DNA of 39,959 nt from positions 1-39,959 of the forward strand of contig JAGWNX010000027.1 in assembly GCA_028872955.1 (NCBI GenBank), written 5' to 3'. A program made the position numbers and the translations under genes. Source of the DNA: Acidobacteriota bacterium. GTDB taxonomy: Bacteria > Acidobacteriota > Terriglobia > Terriglobales > Acidobacteriaceae. Numbering within the stretch: the stretch's first letter is position 1; each line of letters begins with the position of its first letter. Shown here piece after piece: positions 8,484 to 16,394 of this stretch. Below the pieces are notes generated by a model. That model was given only the letters and a program-made list of their open reading frames with translations. It was not told the origin of the DNA and did no database searches.

Positions 8484-9251
8484 GTGAGTAGACTGAGGAG
8501 CATGACCTGGCGTAGAAGCTGCGTTGGTGGGCTGGCGATCGCCGTACTGCTGGCGACTGGTCTGGCCGTTGCCCAGCAGGGAGCTGGTTCGGCTGGAGAT
8601 AGCGCGGCTGGAGCTGGCAAGGCGGATGCAGGCAAGTCTGCTGAGAAGACCGCGGCCGAGAAGCCAGCAGGGGGCGCGGCAACGCAGTTTCCGTATCCCG
8701 GAGACCCGGCACCGCCGGATGCGAGTACGGGCGGCTCGTCTGGCGCGGGCCAGCCCGCAGCCGCAGCGCCCTCTGCGACCGGCAAAGCGGCCGATGCCTT
8801 TCCCTATCCGGGTGATCCTGGTGCGGGTTCGGCCCCCGACCACGGGTCCCAGTCGCCGGCGGGCAGCAGCAGCGACGACGACGCCCTGCCGGACCCGGAT
8901 GCGGTGCCCCAGTCCAGCTCCAGGCGCATGCTGCCCAAGGTGAAGGACCTGCAGAGCCCCCAGGAGCGCGCTGCCGAAGACGTGAAGGTGGCAAAGTTCT
9001 ATCGCGACGCGGGCAACCTGAACGCCGCCTACCTGCGCGCGCGAGACGCCGTGAAGTATCAGCCGGACGACGCAGAAGCGCACTTTCTGCTGGCCGAGAC
9101 GGCGCTGAAGCTGAACAAGCGTGACGAGGCGGTGGCCGAGTTTCGGGCGACGTTGCAGCTGGATGCGACATCCAAGCAGGTCAAGGAGTCCAGGCGTTTG
9201 CTTCAGCAGCTGGGAGCGGACGGGCAGGACCCTGCGGCGCAATCGAGGTAG
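8484..9251 (+). CDS. Exported tetratricopeptide-repeat protein with FPYPGDP repeats
   Basis: A 255-residue protein with an N-terminal signal sequence (basic start, then GLAIAVLLATGLAVAQ, probable cleavage after AVA). A low-complexity Ala/Gly/Ser/Pro linker (about 25-150) follows, and one or two TPR units occupy the last 90 residues (AEDVKVAKFYRDAGNLNAAY and DAEAHFLLAETALKLNKRDE). The heptapeptide FPYPGDP occurs twice in the linker. The GTG at 8484 is chosen because GAGGAG at 8471-8476 lies seven bases upstream; an in-frame GTG at 8466 and ATG at 8502 are alternatives. The next gene begins two bases after the stop, so they are coupled. It is likely a periplasmic or envelope scaffold; the family could not be named. 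Confidence 0.75.
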   Translation: MSRLRSMTWRRSCVGGLAIAVLLATGLAVAQQGAGSAGDSAAGAGKADAGKSAEKTAAEKPAGGAATQFPYPGDPAPPDASTGGSSGAGQPAAAAPSATGKAADAFPYPGDPGAGSAPDHGSQSPAGSSSDDDALPDPDAVPQSSSRRMLPKVKDLQSPQERAAEDVKVAKFYRDAGNLNAAYLRARDAVKYQPDDAEAHFLLAETALKLNKRDEAVAEFRATLQLDATSKQVKESRRLLQQLGADGQDPAAQSR

Positions 9252-9253
9252 CG

Positions 9254-9808
9254 ATGGCCGAACGAGACGGCACCAACACGCTGGACTTGCCGCTGGCTCG
9301 GCTGCTGGCGGTACTGCATGATGTGCTGCAGGGGCTGGATGCAGCCCAGACCCAGCTTCGCCTGCCGGGTGCGGAGGGGAAGTGGAGCATCCAGCAGATT
9401 GTGGAGCACCTGCTGCTGACGTATGGCTCCAGCGTGCAGGCGATGGAGGCCCGTCTGGACAAGGGCCGCCCGACCCAGGCTCGTGTAGCCTGGCGGCAGC
9501 GCCTGCCGCGCTTCTTTGTGCTGCGGCTGGGGGTGCTGCCGGCGGGCAGGCAGGCGCCGGAGGCCGTTCGCCCGGGGGTGCCGGTCGAGCCGCAGAGTGG
9601 CGCCATGCTGCTGGAACGAGTCGATACCGCGCTGGCCCAGCTGGACGGGATGACGCAGGCTGTGGTGGCGAGCTTCGGACCGTGCCGCTCCGTACGCCAC
9701 ATGGTGCTCGGGCCCATGTCGCCTCAGGAGTGGCTACGCTTTCACGAGGTGCATGGCAGGCTGCATGCCGGACAGATCCGCGCAATCCGCGAGGCGCACG
9801 GCGTCTAG
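9254..9808 (+). CDS. DinB-like four-helix-bundle protein
   Basis: A 184-residue protein with features of the DinB/YfiT metal-binding fold: an early SIQQIVEHLLLTYG helix and a C-terminal HEVHGRLHAGQIRAI helix, each supplying histidines that would coordinate a metal in the family. Members include thiol-dependent transferases and many proteins of unknown activity. Translation is probably coupled to the preceding TPR gene: the stop and this ATG are two bases apart, and GAGG at 9246-9249 is the ribosome-binding site. It converges on the minus-strand gene 10 bases beyond its stop. Specific activity is unknown. Confidence 0.72.
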   Translation: MAERDGTNTLDLPLARLLAVLHDVLQGLDAAQTQLRLPGAEGKWSIQQIVEHLLLTYGSSVQAMEARLDKGRPTQARVAWRQRLPRFFVLRLGVLPAGRQAPEAVRPGVPVEPQSGAMLLERVDTALAQLDGMTQAVVASFGPCRSVRHMVLGPMSPQEWLRFHEVHGRLHAGQIRAIREAHGV

Positions 9809-9818
9809 CCGATGCGGT

Positions 9819-10385
9819 TTAGCTGGGGATGCGGCGGTGGTGCGGCTGCGGAACTTCAGCCGGTACGGAGTCCGGTGCCGGCCGCGTGCGTGGTGCAGCG
9901 ACGGAGGCAGGCCCCAACCGGGGCGGCGCGGCGGTGGCGGCCAGGGAATCCAGCACGAACGGCCGCGGTGTGGCTGTGGAGTCCTCCGCCAGTTCGTCGG
10001 CAACGCGCAGGAAGCGCTTCATGTAGCGCAGCGGCTCGTCGACCAGGGCCAGTTCGCGCAGGTGGTAGCGCCATACGTCTTCGCGGGCGGTGCGGCGCGT
10101 GTACGGTTTGCGATGCACAACGGTGATGGAGCCATCGGGCCGGGTGCGCGGAAAGGTCTGGCGCTCGACCTGAAAGGTGATCTCTTCGCCAGACTTCCAG
10201 AAGTGCTGCGCAAACTCGTGAGAGAAGAGCAGCGCATAGTAGACGCGGCCCGAGGCCAGCGTCTCCAGGGCATGCTGGGCAGAGATCCACTCCAGCCCTA
10301 ACCGGGTGACATACCAGCGGCGAAAGGCGAACCCGTTGGCACGAGCCTGCCCGATGAGGAGTTTGAGGAGGTCTAACTTCGTCAT
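9819..10385 (-). CDS. Hypothetical protein with Pro/Ala-rich tail
   Basis: Not recognised. From the ATG at 10385 the protein has 188 residues. The first 135 look like an ordinary folded domain rich in aromatic and charged residues (LGLEWISAQHALETLASGRVY, then FWKSGEEITFQVERQ, then WRYHLRELALVDEP). The last 45 or so are Pro/Ala-rich and end in basic residues. No signal peptide or membrane segment is seen. The open frame extends back to 11027, but that extension is antisense to the TPR gene and unlike a protein. It is transcribed divergently from the TPR gene at about 10500 and converges with the DinB-like gene. Confidence 0.65.
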   Translation of the reverse strand: MTKLDLLKLLIGQARANGFAFRRWYVTRLGLEWISAQHALETLASGRVYYALLFSHEFAQHFWKSGEEITFQVERQTFPRTRPDGSITVVHRKPYTRRTAREDVWRYHLRELALVDEPLRYMKRFLRVADELAEDSTATPRPFVLDSLAATAAPPRLGPASVAAPRTRPAPDSVPAEVPQPHHRRIPS

Positions 10386-10449
10386 GAGTTCTCCGTCAAA
10401 CCGGGGAGAAAAGCGTGGAGCGACGATCTGTTGTGTGGTCGAAGACGGG

Positions 10450-10455
10450 TATAGT
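10450..10455 (+). promoter_or_regulatory. Candidate -10 box upstream of the exported TPR gene
   Basis: TATAGT at 10450-10455 is the best -10 match in the divergent region; a TTGACA-like -35 at 16-18 bases is not clear. It would start a transcript near 10462, with the purine-rich GGCGGAGG at 10486-10493 as ribosome-binding site. This argues that translation begins well upstream of the GTG at 10566. Confidence 0.35.
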
Positions 10456-10499
10456 GTACGTGGGCTGGAACCAGAGTTATTAACAGGCGGAGGTGGGCA

Positions 10500-11759
10500 A
10501 TCGCGAGCTGTTTCAAGCGTTGGAACGGGCGTGGCGGCAGGTGGCACGGGCTGCTGGCCCTGAGCGTGTTTGCCCTGATTGGTCTGAGTCACCCAAGCCC
10601 TGCGGTGGCGTCGCAGGCGGCGGTGGGGCACACCAATCCGCTGAATCTGGACCCCCTGGTGCGGGAGGCATATCAGCACTTCTACATCCTGGACTACGAC
10701 GGTGCCATCAGCCGGTTTGAGCAGGTGCTGCAGCAGCACCCCAAGGATCCGATGGCCTATGGCTACCTGGAGATGGCTTTGGTCTTCAAGGAGCTGTATC
10801 ACCAGGATCTGCTGGACACCACCTACTACGCGCATGACTCGTTTCTGACCTCGAAGCGCGTCGTGCAGATTCCTGCGGCCAGCCTGCAGCGTATTGATGC
10901 GCTGGCCGACAACGCAATTTCGCTTGCGGACCAGCAGATCAAGGCCAATCCTCGCGATGCCGACGCCTACTTTGCCCGCGGCTACGCGCGTGGCATCCAT
11001 GCCGGATTCCTGACCCTGGCGCTGCACAGCTGGGTGACGGCCGCCCGGCAGGGATACGCCTCAAAGACCGATAGCGACCAGGTGCTGGCCATCGATCCGA
11101 AGTATGCGGACGCGCGCATGGCGATTGGCATCCAGCAGTTTTCCGTGGCGAGTCTGCCACGGTTCATTCGCCTGATGGTTGGCATGGTAGGGGTGGGGGG
11201 TAGTCGCGAGCGCGGCCTGGCTATGCTTCGGGAGTCTGCGGCGCATGGCACCATCACGGCGGTGGAGTCGCGCACGGTGATGTCGTTGTTTCTTCGTCAT
11301 GATGCGCGCTACCCGGAGGCGCTGGAGGTGGAGCGCGGTCTGGCTCAGGAGTTTCCGCACAACTATCTGTACCGTTTAGAGGAAGCCAACCTGCAGAAGG
11401 ACGAGGGCAACGGCCCGGCGGCCATCGTGGCCTACAAGCACGTGCTGCAGGACGCAGCGCAGCCCGGCTACTTTGTGGATCCACGGCTGCAGTTGGCGCT
11501 GTTCGGGCTGGCGGAGACGGAGCGAGGCCAGAACCTGGTGGCGGATGCGGCGCAGCACTATCTGCAGGCCGCCGAGCAGCCAATGTGCAGCGACTGGCTG
11601 CGCAAGCGCTCGCAACTGAATGCGGGTGAGATGTTTGACCTGCTGCACGACCGCAAGAAGGCGGTGTGGCTGTATCAGATGGCAGCAGCGGGCGGTGGTG
11701 ACCAGTCCCAGGCAGATGCCGCGCGTCGCTACCTGAAGACTCCCTACGCTGGCCGCTAA
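10500..11759 (+). CDS. Exported tetratricopeptide-repeat protein, unusual start
   Basis: The frame encodes an all-helical protein of about 400-420 residues with TPR-like units (for example EAYQHFYILDYDGAISRFEQ followed by PMAYGYLEMALVF, and YKHVLQDAAQ later). The only ATG or GTG start in frame is the GTG at 10566, which has no ribosome-binding site and would begin in the middle of a hydrophobic stretch. Reading the frame further upstream gives a complete signal peptide: basic residues (FKRWNGRGGRWH), a hydrophobic core (GLLALSVFALIGLS) and a possible AVAS cleavage site. GGAGG at 10489-10493 lies six bases before an ATC codon at 10500, which I take as the likely, non-standard, start. A frameshift near 10495 is the other explanation. 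Function is unknown; the context suggests an envelope protein. Confidence 0.6.
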   Translation: MASCFKRWNGRGGRWHGLLALSVFALIGLSHPSPAVASQAAVGHTNPLNLDPLVREAYQHFYILDYDGAISRFEQVLQQHPKDPMAYGYLEMALVFKELYHQDLLDTTYYAHDSFLTSKRVVQIPAASLQRIDALADNAISLADQQIKANPRDADAYFARGYARGIHAGFLTLALHSWVTAARQGYASKTDSDQVLAIDPKYADARMAIGIQQFSVASLPRFIRLMVGMVGVGGSRERGLAMLRESAAHGTITAVESRTVMSLFLRHDARYPEALEVERGLAQEFPHNYLYRLEEANLQKDEGNGPAAIVAYKHVLQDAAQPGYFVDPRLQLALFGLAETERGQNLVADAAQHYLQAAEQPMCSDWLRKRSQLNAGEMFDLLHDRKKAVWLYQMAAAGGGDQSQADAARRYLKTPYAGR

Positions 11760-11871
11760 GCCGGTGGATCGGTACCCCGAGGGGCGTGAGCCTGCCTGGC
11801 GGGGAACCGGCGAGCGGTGGGCTGCGTATCACGCCTGTGTCACAATGTTGAAGTCCTCAGGAGCAAGCTAA

Positions 11872-12180
11872 ATGTACTGTTCAAGCTGTGGCCAGGGAGT
11901 TCCCGATGGAGCGCGGTACTGCTCGTCGTGTGGTGCGGTGTGTACGCCGGCCTACGGTGCGGCGGCGGTACCTGTGTCGCGCCTGACCCGCAGCCGGAGC
12001 CACCGCATGGTCGCGGGCATCTGCGCCGGTATCGCCGTGGCCTACGGATGGGACCTGGCGGTTACGCGGCTGGTGGTGGCGTTGCTGGTGATCTTTACCG
12101 GGGTGGGCCTGCTGGCGTACCTGATCGCCTGGCTGGTCATTCCTGAGGCGCCGCCAGAGATGGCGTTCAAGACTAACTGA
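11872..12180 (+). CDS. Zinc-ribbon and PspC-domain membrane protein
   Basis: A 102-residue protein with an N-terminal zinc ribbon (C3, C6, C17, C20) followed by a PspC domain: the SRSHRMVAGICAGIA motif, an amphipathic WDLAVTRLVVALLVI helix and a second hydrophobic segment (VGLLAYLIAWLVIP). PspC-domain proteins are small inner-membrane proteins linked to envelope-stress responses; no other psp gene is nearby, so the role here is open. AGGAG at 11859-11863 is eight bases before the ATG. lysA begins four bases after the stop, so they are probably co-transcribed. Confidence 0.85.
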   Translation: MYCSSCGQGVPDGARYCSSCGAVCTPAYGAAAVPVSRLTRSRSHRMVAGICAGIAVAYGWDLAVTRLVVALLVIFTGVGLLAYLIAWLVIPEAPPEMAFKTN

Positions 12181-12184
12181 AAGA

Positions 12185-13585
12185 GTGACTGCTACTTTGC
12201 CGAAGAAGACCCTGCCAGAGACGCCCGTGCGCGGTGCGCGCAAGCCTGTATCCCCAACCCTGCGCAGGTCCCGTCCTGCGGCTCTGCCGGCGCGGCCCGT
12301 GGCGTATCGCGGCGACAACCTGTATCTGGATGGTGTGAGCCTGGCCTCGCTGGCCCGGCAGCACGGCACGCCGCTGTATGTGTACTCGGCGCAGCAGATC
12401 AAGGATCGTCTGCAGCTCTTTCAGCAGGCGTTCCGGGGGCGTGCCCACACAGTCTGCTACGCGGTCAAGGCAAACTCCTCGTTGGCTCTGCTGCGCATGC
12501 TGGGGGAGATGGGCGCTGGCTTTGATATCGTCTCAGGCGGTGAGTTGGAGCGGGTGCGCAAGGCCTGCCGCCCGGCGCTGGCCCGGGTGGTCTTCTCTGG
12601 CGTGGGCAAGCAGGAGTGGGAGATCGACGCGGCGCTGAAGGCCGGCATCCTGCTGTTCAATGTGGAGTCTGAGGCCGAGCTGGCGGTGCTGGCGCGTCGG
12701 GCCAAGGCGCTCAAACGGCGCGCGCGGTTTGCCCTAAGGGTGAACCCGGACGTCTTTGCCGAGACACACCCGTATATCTCCACCGGGCTGCGCGAGCACA
12801 AGTTTGGCATCGACATCACACTGGCCCGCGCCATCTATCGCAAGGCTGCGCGCTCCCCCTGGCTGGAGCCTGCGGGCGTCAGCGTGCACATCGGCTCGCA
12901 GATCCGCAAGGTGGAGCCTTTTGCGGCAGCGCTGGACCGGGTCGTGCAGCTGGTGCATGAACTGCGGGCTGACGGGCTGGATATTCGTTACATCGATGCG
13001 GGCGGCGGGCTGGGCATTGAGTACACCGGCGAGGCCTTTGACGCGCGCCGCCAGGTGGAACAGTATGCTGCGGCGCTGGGCCGCGCGCTGGATGGCGTGG
13101 CGGCTGGTTCCCCAGTGGCTGCAGGGCTGCCGGAGCAGACCCACCTGCTGTTGGAGCCGGGGCGTTTCATCGTGGCGCAGGCTGGAGTCCTGCTGACGCG
13201 GGTGCTGTTTGTGAAGCAGAACGGGGCGAAGACCTTTGTGGTGACCGATGCGGCCATGAATGACCTGATCCGCCCGGCGCTCTACCAGGCGCATCATGAG
13301 ATTCTGCCGGTGCGCAAGCGGCCCGGAAGCAAGGGACTGGTGGCCGATGTGGTGGGTCCGGTGTGCGAGTCCGGCGACTTTTTTGCTCGCGATCGCGACC
13401 TGGCCAGCGTCAAGGCCGGCGATCTGCTGGTGCTGCTGGATGCCGGGGCCTACGGCATGACGCAGAGTTCGAACTACAACACGCGGGTGCGTCCGGCAGA
13501 GGTGCTGGTGCAGGGGCGTGAGGCGCAGGTGATCCGCAGGCGGGAGACCTTGCGCGACCTGTTTGGCCCGGAGCTGCTGGCGTAA
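12185..13585 (+). CDS. lysA: Diaminopimelate decarboxylase
   Basis: Last enzyme of lysine biosynthesis; removes CO2 from meso-diaminopimelate using pyridoxal phosphate. The 466-residue protein is a group IV decarboxylase: the cofactor lysine is K95 in CYAVKANSS, with HIGSQI, GGGLGIEY, LEPGRFIV and the CESGDFFARDR segment in the C-terminal half. The first 40 residues form a basic, proline-rich extension that is not part of the family fold. The GTG at 12185 is the only standard start before the conserved region, though its ribosome-binding site is weak (GAAAG), so the true start is a little uncertain. It follows the PspC gene by four bases. Confidence 0.93.
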   Translation: MTATLPKKTLPETPVRGARKPVSPTLRRSRPAALPARPVAYRGDNLYLDGVSLASLARQHGTPLYVYSAQQIKDRLQLFQQAFRGRAHTVCYAVKANSSLALLRMLGEMGAGFDIVSGGELERVRKACRPALARVVFSGVGKQEWEIDAALKAGILLFNVESEAELAVLARRAKALKRRARFALRVNPDVFAETHPYISTGLREHKFGIDITLARAIYRKAARSPWLEPAGVSVHIGSQIRKVEPFAAALDRVVQLVHELRADGLDIRYIDAGGGLGIEYTGEAFDARRQVEQYAAALGRALDGVAAGSPVAAGLPEQTHLLLEPGRFIVAQAGVLLTRVLFVKQNGAKTFVVTDAAMNDLIRPALYQAHHEILPVRKRPGSKGLVADVVGPVCESGDFFARDRDLASVKAGDLLVLLDAGAYGMTQSSNYNTRVRPAEVLVQGREAQVIRRRETLRDLFGPELLA

Positions 13586-13678
13586 CGGCCCGGCGCCATG
13601 GGCAGGCGTTGCCCGGCGGCGCTCATGGTAAACTCACTAGGGCTTCAAGCGGCTGCACTTGCCAGTGCGACTACCCTG

Positions 13679-13684
13679 TATAAG
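13679..13684 (+). promoter_or_regulatory. Candidate -10 box for yebC
   Basis: TATAAG at 13679-13684 would start RNA near 13690, giving a leader of about 22 bases containing GAGGG (13702-13706) before the ATG. The -35 element is not clear: TTGCCA at 13659-13664 is only 14 bases away. Confidence 0.35.
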
Positions 13685-13711
13685 CCAACCATTTCAACCC
13701 CGAGGGAACGC

Positions 13712-14449
13712 ATGTCCGGCCATTCAAAATGGGCGACGATTAAGCACAAGAAGGGCGCACTCGACGCCAAGCGTGGCAAGATCTTTACTCGTCTGATCAA
13801 GGAAATTACGGTAGCAGCCAAGGCTGGCGGCGGAGACGCCGACGGCAATCCGCGTCTGCGCACGGCGATTGCCGCTGCGAAGGCCGAGAATATGCCCGCA
13901 GACAACATCAAGCGCGCGATTCAGCGCGGCACGGGTGAGCTGGAAGGCGTCAGCTACGAGGAGATCACCTACGAAGGCTATGGCCCGGGTGGAGTCGCCA
14001 TCATCGTGGATGTGCTGACGGATAACAAGAACCGCGCGGTGAGCGAGATCCGTCACGCCTTCAATAAGAATGGCGGCAACCTTGGCGCTGAGGGTGCCGT
14101 GGCGTGGATGTTCACCAAGAAGGGTGTCATCAACCTGGCCAAGGACGCGGTGAGCGAAGAGAAGCTGACCGAGGTGGTGCTGGAGGCCGGAGCCGAAGAC
14201 CTGAGCGACGAAGGCGAGAGCTGGGAGGTTCTTTGCGACCCCAAGGACTTTGAGGCGGTTACCAACGCGCTGAAGTCCGCCAACATCACTCCGGAGCACG
14301 CCGAGGTGACCAAGATCGCCTCGACCTACACCAAGCTGGAGGGCGCGCAGGCGAACGCCATGGTCCGCCTGCTGGAGACGCTGGAAGAGCTCGACGACAC
14401 GCAGAACGTGTACTCCAACTTTGATTTCGACTCTGTGGCGGGCGCCTGA
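13712..14449 (+). CDS. yebC: YebC/PmpR family regulator or ribosome-associated factor
   Basis: A 245-residue member of the YebC/PmpR/TACO1 family. The family has been described both as DNA-binding regulators and as factors that help translation of proline-rich stretches. Visible features: the invariant start [14 protein letters not shown], the basic segment [16 protein letters not shown], the [12 protein letters not shown] helix, the [27 protein letters not shown] segment (shown in parts in the family signature), and an acidic second half. The ATG at 13712 is certain from the conserved N-terminus and GAGGG at 13702; the longer open frame from 13598 is not coding. A strong hairpin follows the stop, so the gene is probably monocistronic. 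Confidence 0.93.
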   Translation: MSGHSKWATIKHKKGALDAKRGKIFTRLIKEITVAAKAGGGDADGNPRLRTAIAAAKAENMPADNIKRAIQRGTGELEGVSYEEITYEGYGPGGVAIIVDVLTDNKNRAVSEIRHAFNKNGGNLGAEGAVAWMFTKKGVINLAKDAVSEEKLTEVVLEAGAEDLSDEGESWEVLCDPKDFEAVTNALKSANITPEHAEVTKIASTYTKLEGAQANAMVRLLETLEELDDTQNVYSNFDFDSVAGA

Positions 14450-14472
14450 GCCGCTGCCGAAGATTGCAACCG

Positions 14473-14503
14473 GGCAAAGGCCGCCGACCGGGCGGCCTTT
14501 GCC
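14473..14503 (+). terminator. Hairpin terminator after yebC
   Basis: Perfect 13-bp stem (GGCAAAGGCCGCC, 14473-14485, with GGCGGCCTTTGCC, 14491-14503) and a five-base loop, 24 bases after the yebC stop. There is no T-tract beyond the stem. Confidence 0.7.
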
Positions 14504-14571
14504 GCGCCTGAAGGGGTACCGCGCAGGCCATAGCCGCACCGGGATTTTGCCGGGAGAGGGAGCCAGATACG

Positions 14572-15303
14572 GTGGCTGGAACGACGATGCGAACGATGTT
14601 GACGGCGCTGGCAGCGCTGCTGCTGGGCACCCTGCCTGTGGCGGCGCAGGCCGTGCCTGCTACGCTGCGGCCCGACCTGAATCGCCAGCCCTGGGAGTAT
14701 GGCGTGCTGGTGCAGGGCGGTAATGGATTGACGGAGGGCCGGAATGACTTCCGGTTCCTGATGGCGGGCGTGCATGCCGGCAAGGTGCTGACGCCGACGC
14801 TGGGCAGGGGCAGGCTGCGTGGCAACTTTGAGTACGCGGTAGAGGCATTTCCGTTCTGGCAGTCCTACACCCCGACCTTTCAGAAGGCAAACTGTGTGGC
14901 GGTGCCCGGCAGTACGGCGATCAACTGCTCGCCGCTGTTTACCGTTGGCGGCACGTTTACGGGGGCTTCGATCACGCCGATCATGCTGCGCTGGAATCTG
15001 GCCTCTGGCCGTCGGATTGTGCCCTGGGCCCAGGCCGCAGGCGGGCTGCTGTGGACGAACCACAAGTATCCGGCCTTTGGCTCCTCCGTACTGACCCTGG
15101 CCAACGACGGCCCCAACGCCGATGCGAGTGTGTGGAACTTCACCCCGCAGGGCGGCATTGGGTTGCACTACTTTCTGCGGCCAGATCGCTCGCTGGACTT
15201 CAGTGCCAATGCGGTGCACATCTCTAGCGCCAGCCTGGGCGACCGCAACCCCGGGGTGAATGCCAGCGTGCAGTTTTCGCTGGGATATACCTGGTGGAAG
15301 TAA
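14572..15303 (+). CDS. PagL-like acyloxyacyl hydrolase (lipid A deacylase family)
   Basis: PagL-type enzymes are small outer-membrane beta-barrels that remove an acyl chain from lipid A. The protein has 243 residues with a signal peptide (MLTALAALLLGTLPVAAQA) and alternating beta-strand patterns ending in an aromatic residue (FSLGYTWWK), typical of barrels. The active-site region is recognisable near the C-terminus: HISSASLGDRNPGVN, with the His-x-Ser pair and the N-x-G-x-N that follow in the family. The GTG at 14572 has GAGAGGGAG about nine bases upstream; the ATG at 14587 is an alternative. It stands alone between yebC and ftcD. Assignment is by motif; catalytic activity is inferred. Confidence 0.75.
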   Translation: MAGTTMRTMLTALAALLLGTLPVAAQAVPATLRPDLNRQPWEYGVLVQGGNGLTEGRNDFRFLMAGVHAGKVLTPTLGRGRLRGNFEYAVEAFPFWQSYTPTFQKANCVAVPGSTAINCSPLFTVGGTFTGASITPIMLRWNLASGRRIVPWAQAAGGLLWTNHKYPAFGSSVLTLANDGPNADASVWNFTPQGGIGLHYFLRPDRSLDFSANAVHISSASLGDRNPGVNASVQFSLGYTWWK

Positions 15304-15315
15304 CGAAAGTGGTAC

Positions 15316-15343
15316 TTGGCTGCCAGACAGGCAGCGCGATACT
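15316..15343 (+). promoter_or_regulatory. Candidate ftcD promoter with embedded palindrome
   Basis: TTGGCT (15316-15321) and GATACT (15338-15343) are separated by 16 bases. The inverted repeat GCTGCC-AGACA-GGCAGC (15319-15335) overlaps the -35 and fills the spacer, which is where a repressor operator would sit. The same repeat could instead be a small hairpin ending the PagL-like gene, but no T-tract follows. Confidence 0.4.
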
Positions 15344-15377
15344 AGAGGAAGGCGTTACGACGCCAAGTGTTTGAGCG

Positions 15378-16334
15378 ATGACTCCAGACGCAATTATTGA
15401 GTGCGTGCCGAACTTCTCAGAGGGTACGGACGCGGAGAAGGTGCGACAGATTGTGGCCGCCATGCGGGTGGAGGGCGTGCGCCTGCTGGACTGGTCTCTG
15501 GATGTGGCGCATAACCGCTCCGTGGTGACGATTGCCGGCTCTCCGACGGCAGTGGTGGAGGCTGCGGTGCAGGCGGTTGGCGCTGCCGCACAGCGGATCG
15601 ACCTGACCCGGCAGACTGGGGTACATCCTCGCATTGGTGCAGCGGACGTGGTTCCGTTTGTACCGGTAAGCGGCGTGTCGTTGGCAGAGTGTGCGATGCT
15701 CTCCCGGCAGGCGGGCCTGCAGATATGGCGGCGCTATGGGGTGCCGGTGTACTTCTACGGTGCGGCGGCGACACGGCCGGATCGCGTGCAGTTAGAGGAT
15801 GTGCGCCGCGGGCAGTTTGAAGGGCTGCGCGAGCTGGCGGTGAAAGACACAGCGCGGCGCCCGGATGTGGGTGGCCCGGGGCTGCACCCGACGGCCGGAG
15901 CCAGTGCTGTGGGCGCGCGCAGCTTTCTGATTGCCTACAACATTTACCTTGAGCCGATTGTGCCCGAGGGTGCGACAGCGGCACCGCCGGTGGACGTGGC
16001 CGTAGCACGTGCGATTGCGCGCGAGATACGGGCCTCTGGCGGCGGCATGCACGGGGTAAAAGCCATTGGTGTGATGGCCAATGGCAAGGCGCAGGTAAGT
16101 ATGAACATCACGGACTTTACGGTGACTCCCGTGCGCAAGGTGCATGCTGCAGTGCAGCAGCTGGCGACCCGCCACGGCGTCCGTACCGGGCCTGGCGAGC
16201 TGATTGGTCTGATTCCGGCAGCGGCCTACGAGCCGGATTCCGACTGGGCTCGTCAAATAGATGGGTTTGATCCGGCGGAGAAGATTCTGGAGCAGCGGCT
16301 GCAGGCTCCGATGGATTGGCCGTCGGCGGGATAG
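15378..16334 (+). CDS. ftcD: Glutamate formimidoyltransferase
   Basis: Transfers the formimino group between N-formimino-glutamate and tetrahydrofolate in histidine breakdown and one-carbon metabolism. The 318-residue protein matches the transferase half of mammalian FTCD without the cyclodeaminase: IIECVPNFSEG at the start, LDWSLDVAHNRSVVT, GVHPRIGAADVVPFVP, and the C-terminal HGVRTGPGELIGLIP. No hut gene is nearby. The ATG at 15378 gives the conserved start. GAGGAA (15345-15350) is far upstream (27 bases), with a small hairpin (GGCGT-TACG-ACGCC, 15351-15364) between, so folding could bring the site nearer. Confidence 0.93.
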   Translation: MTPDAIIECVPNFSEGTDAEKVRQIVAAMRVEGVRLLDWSLDVAHNRSVVTIAGSPTAVVEAAVQAVGAAAQRIDLTRQTGVHPRIGAADVVPFVPVSGVSLAECAMLSRQAGLQIWRRYGVPVYFYGAAATRPDRVQLEDVRRGQFEGLRELAVKDTARRPDVGGPGLHPTAGASAVGARSFLIAYNIYLEPIVPEGATAAPPVDVAVARAIAREIRASGGGMHGVKAIGVMANGKAQVSMNITDFTVTPVRKVHAAVQQLATRHGVRTGPGELIGLIPAAAYEPDSDWARQIDGFDPAEKILEQRLQAPMDWPSAG

Positions 16335-16394
16335 CTCCGTTGCTCCACGGGCTCTGCGGTTGCGGATATAGCAAAGAAGATAGTGAGGGTGAGG

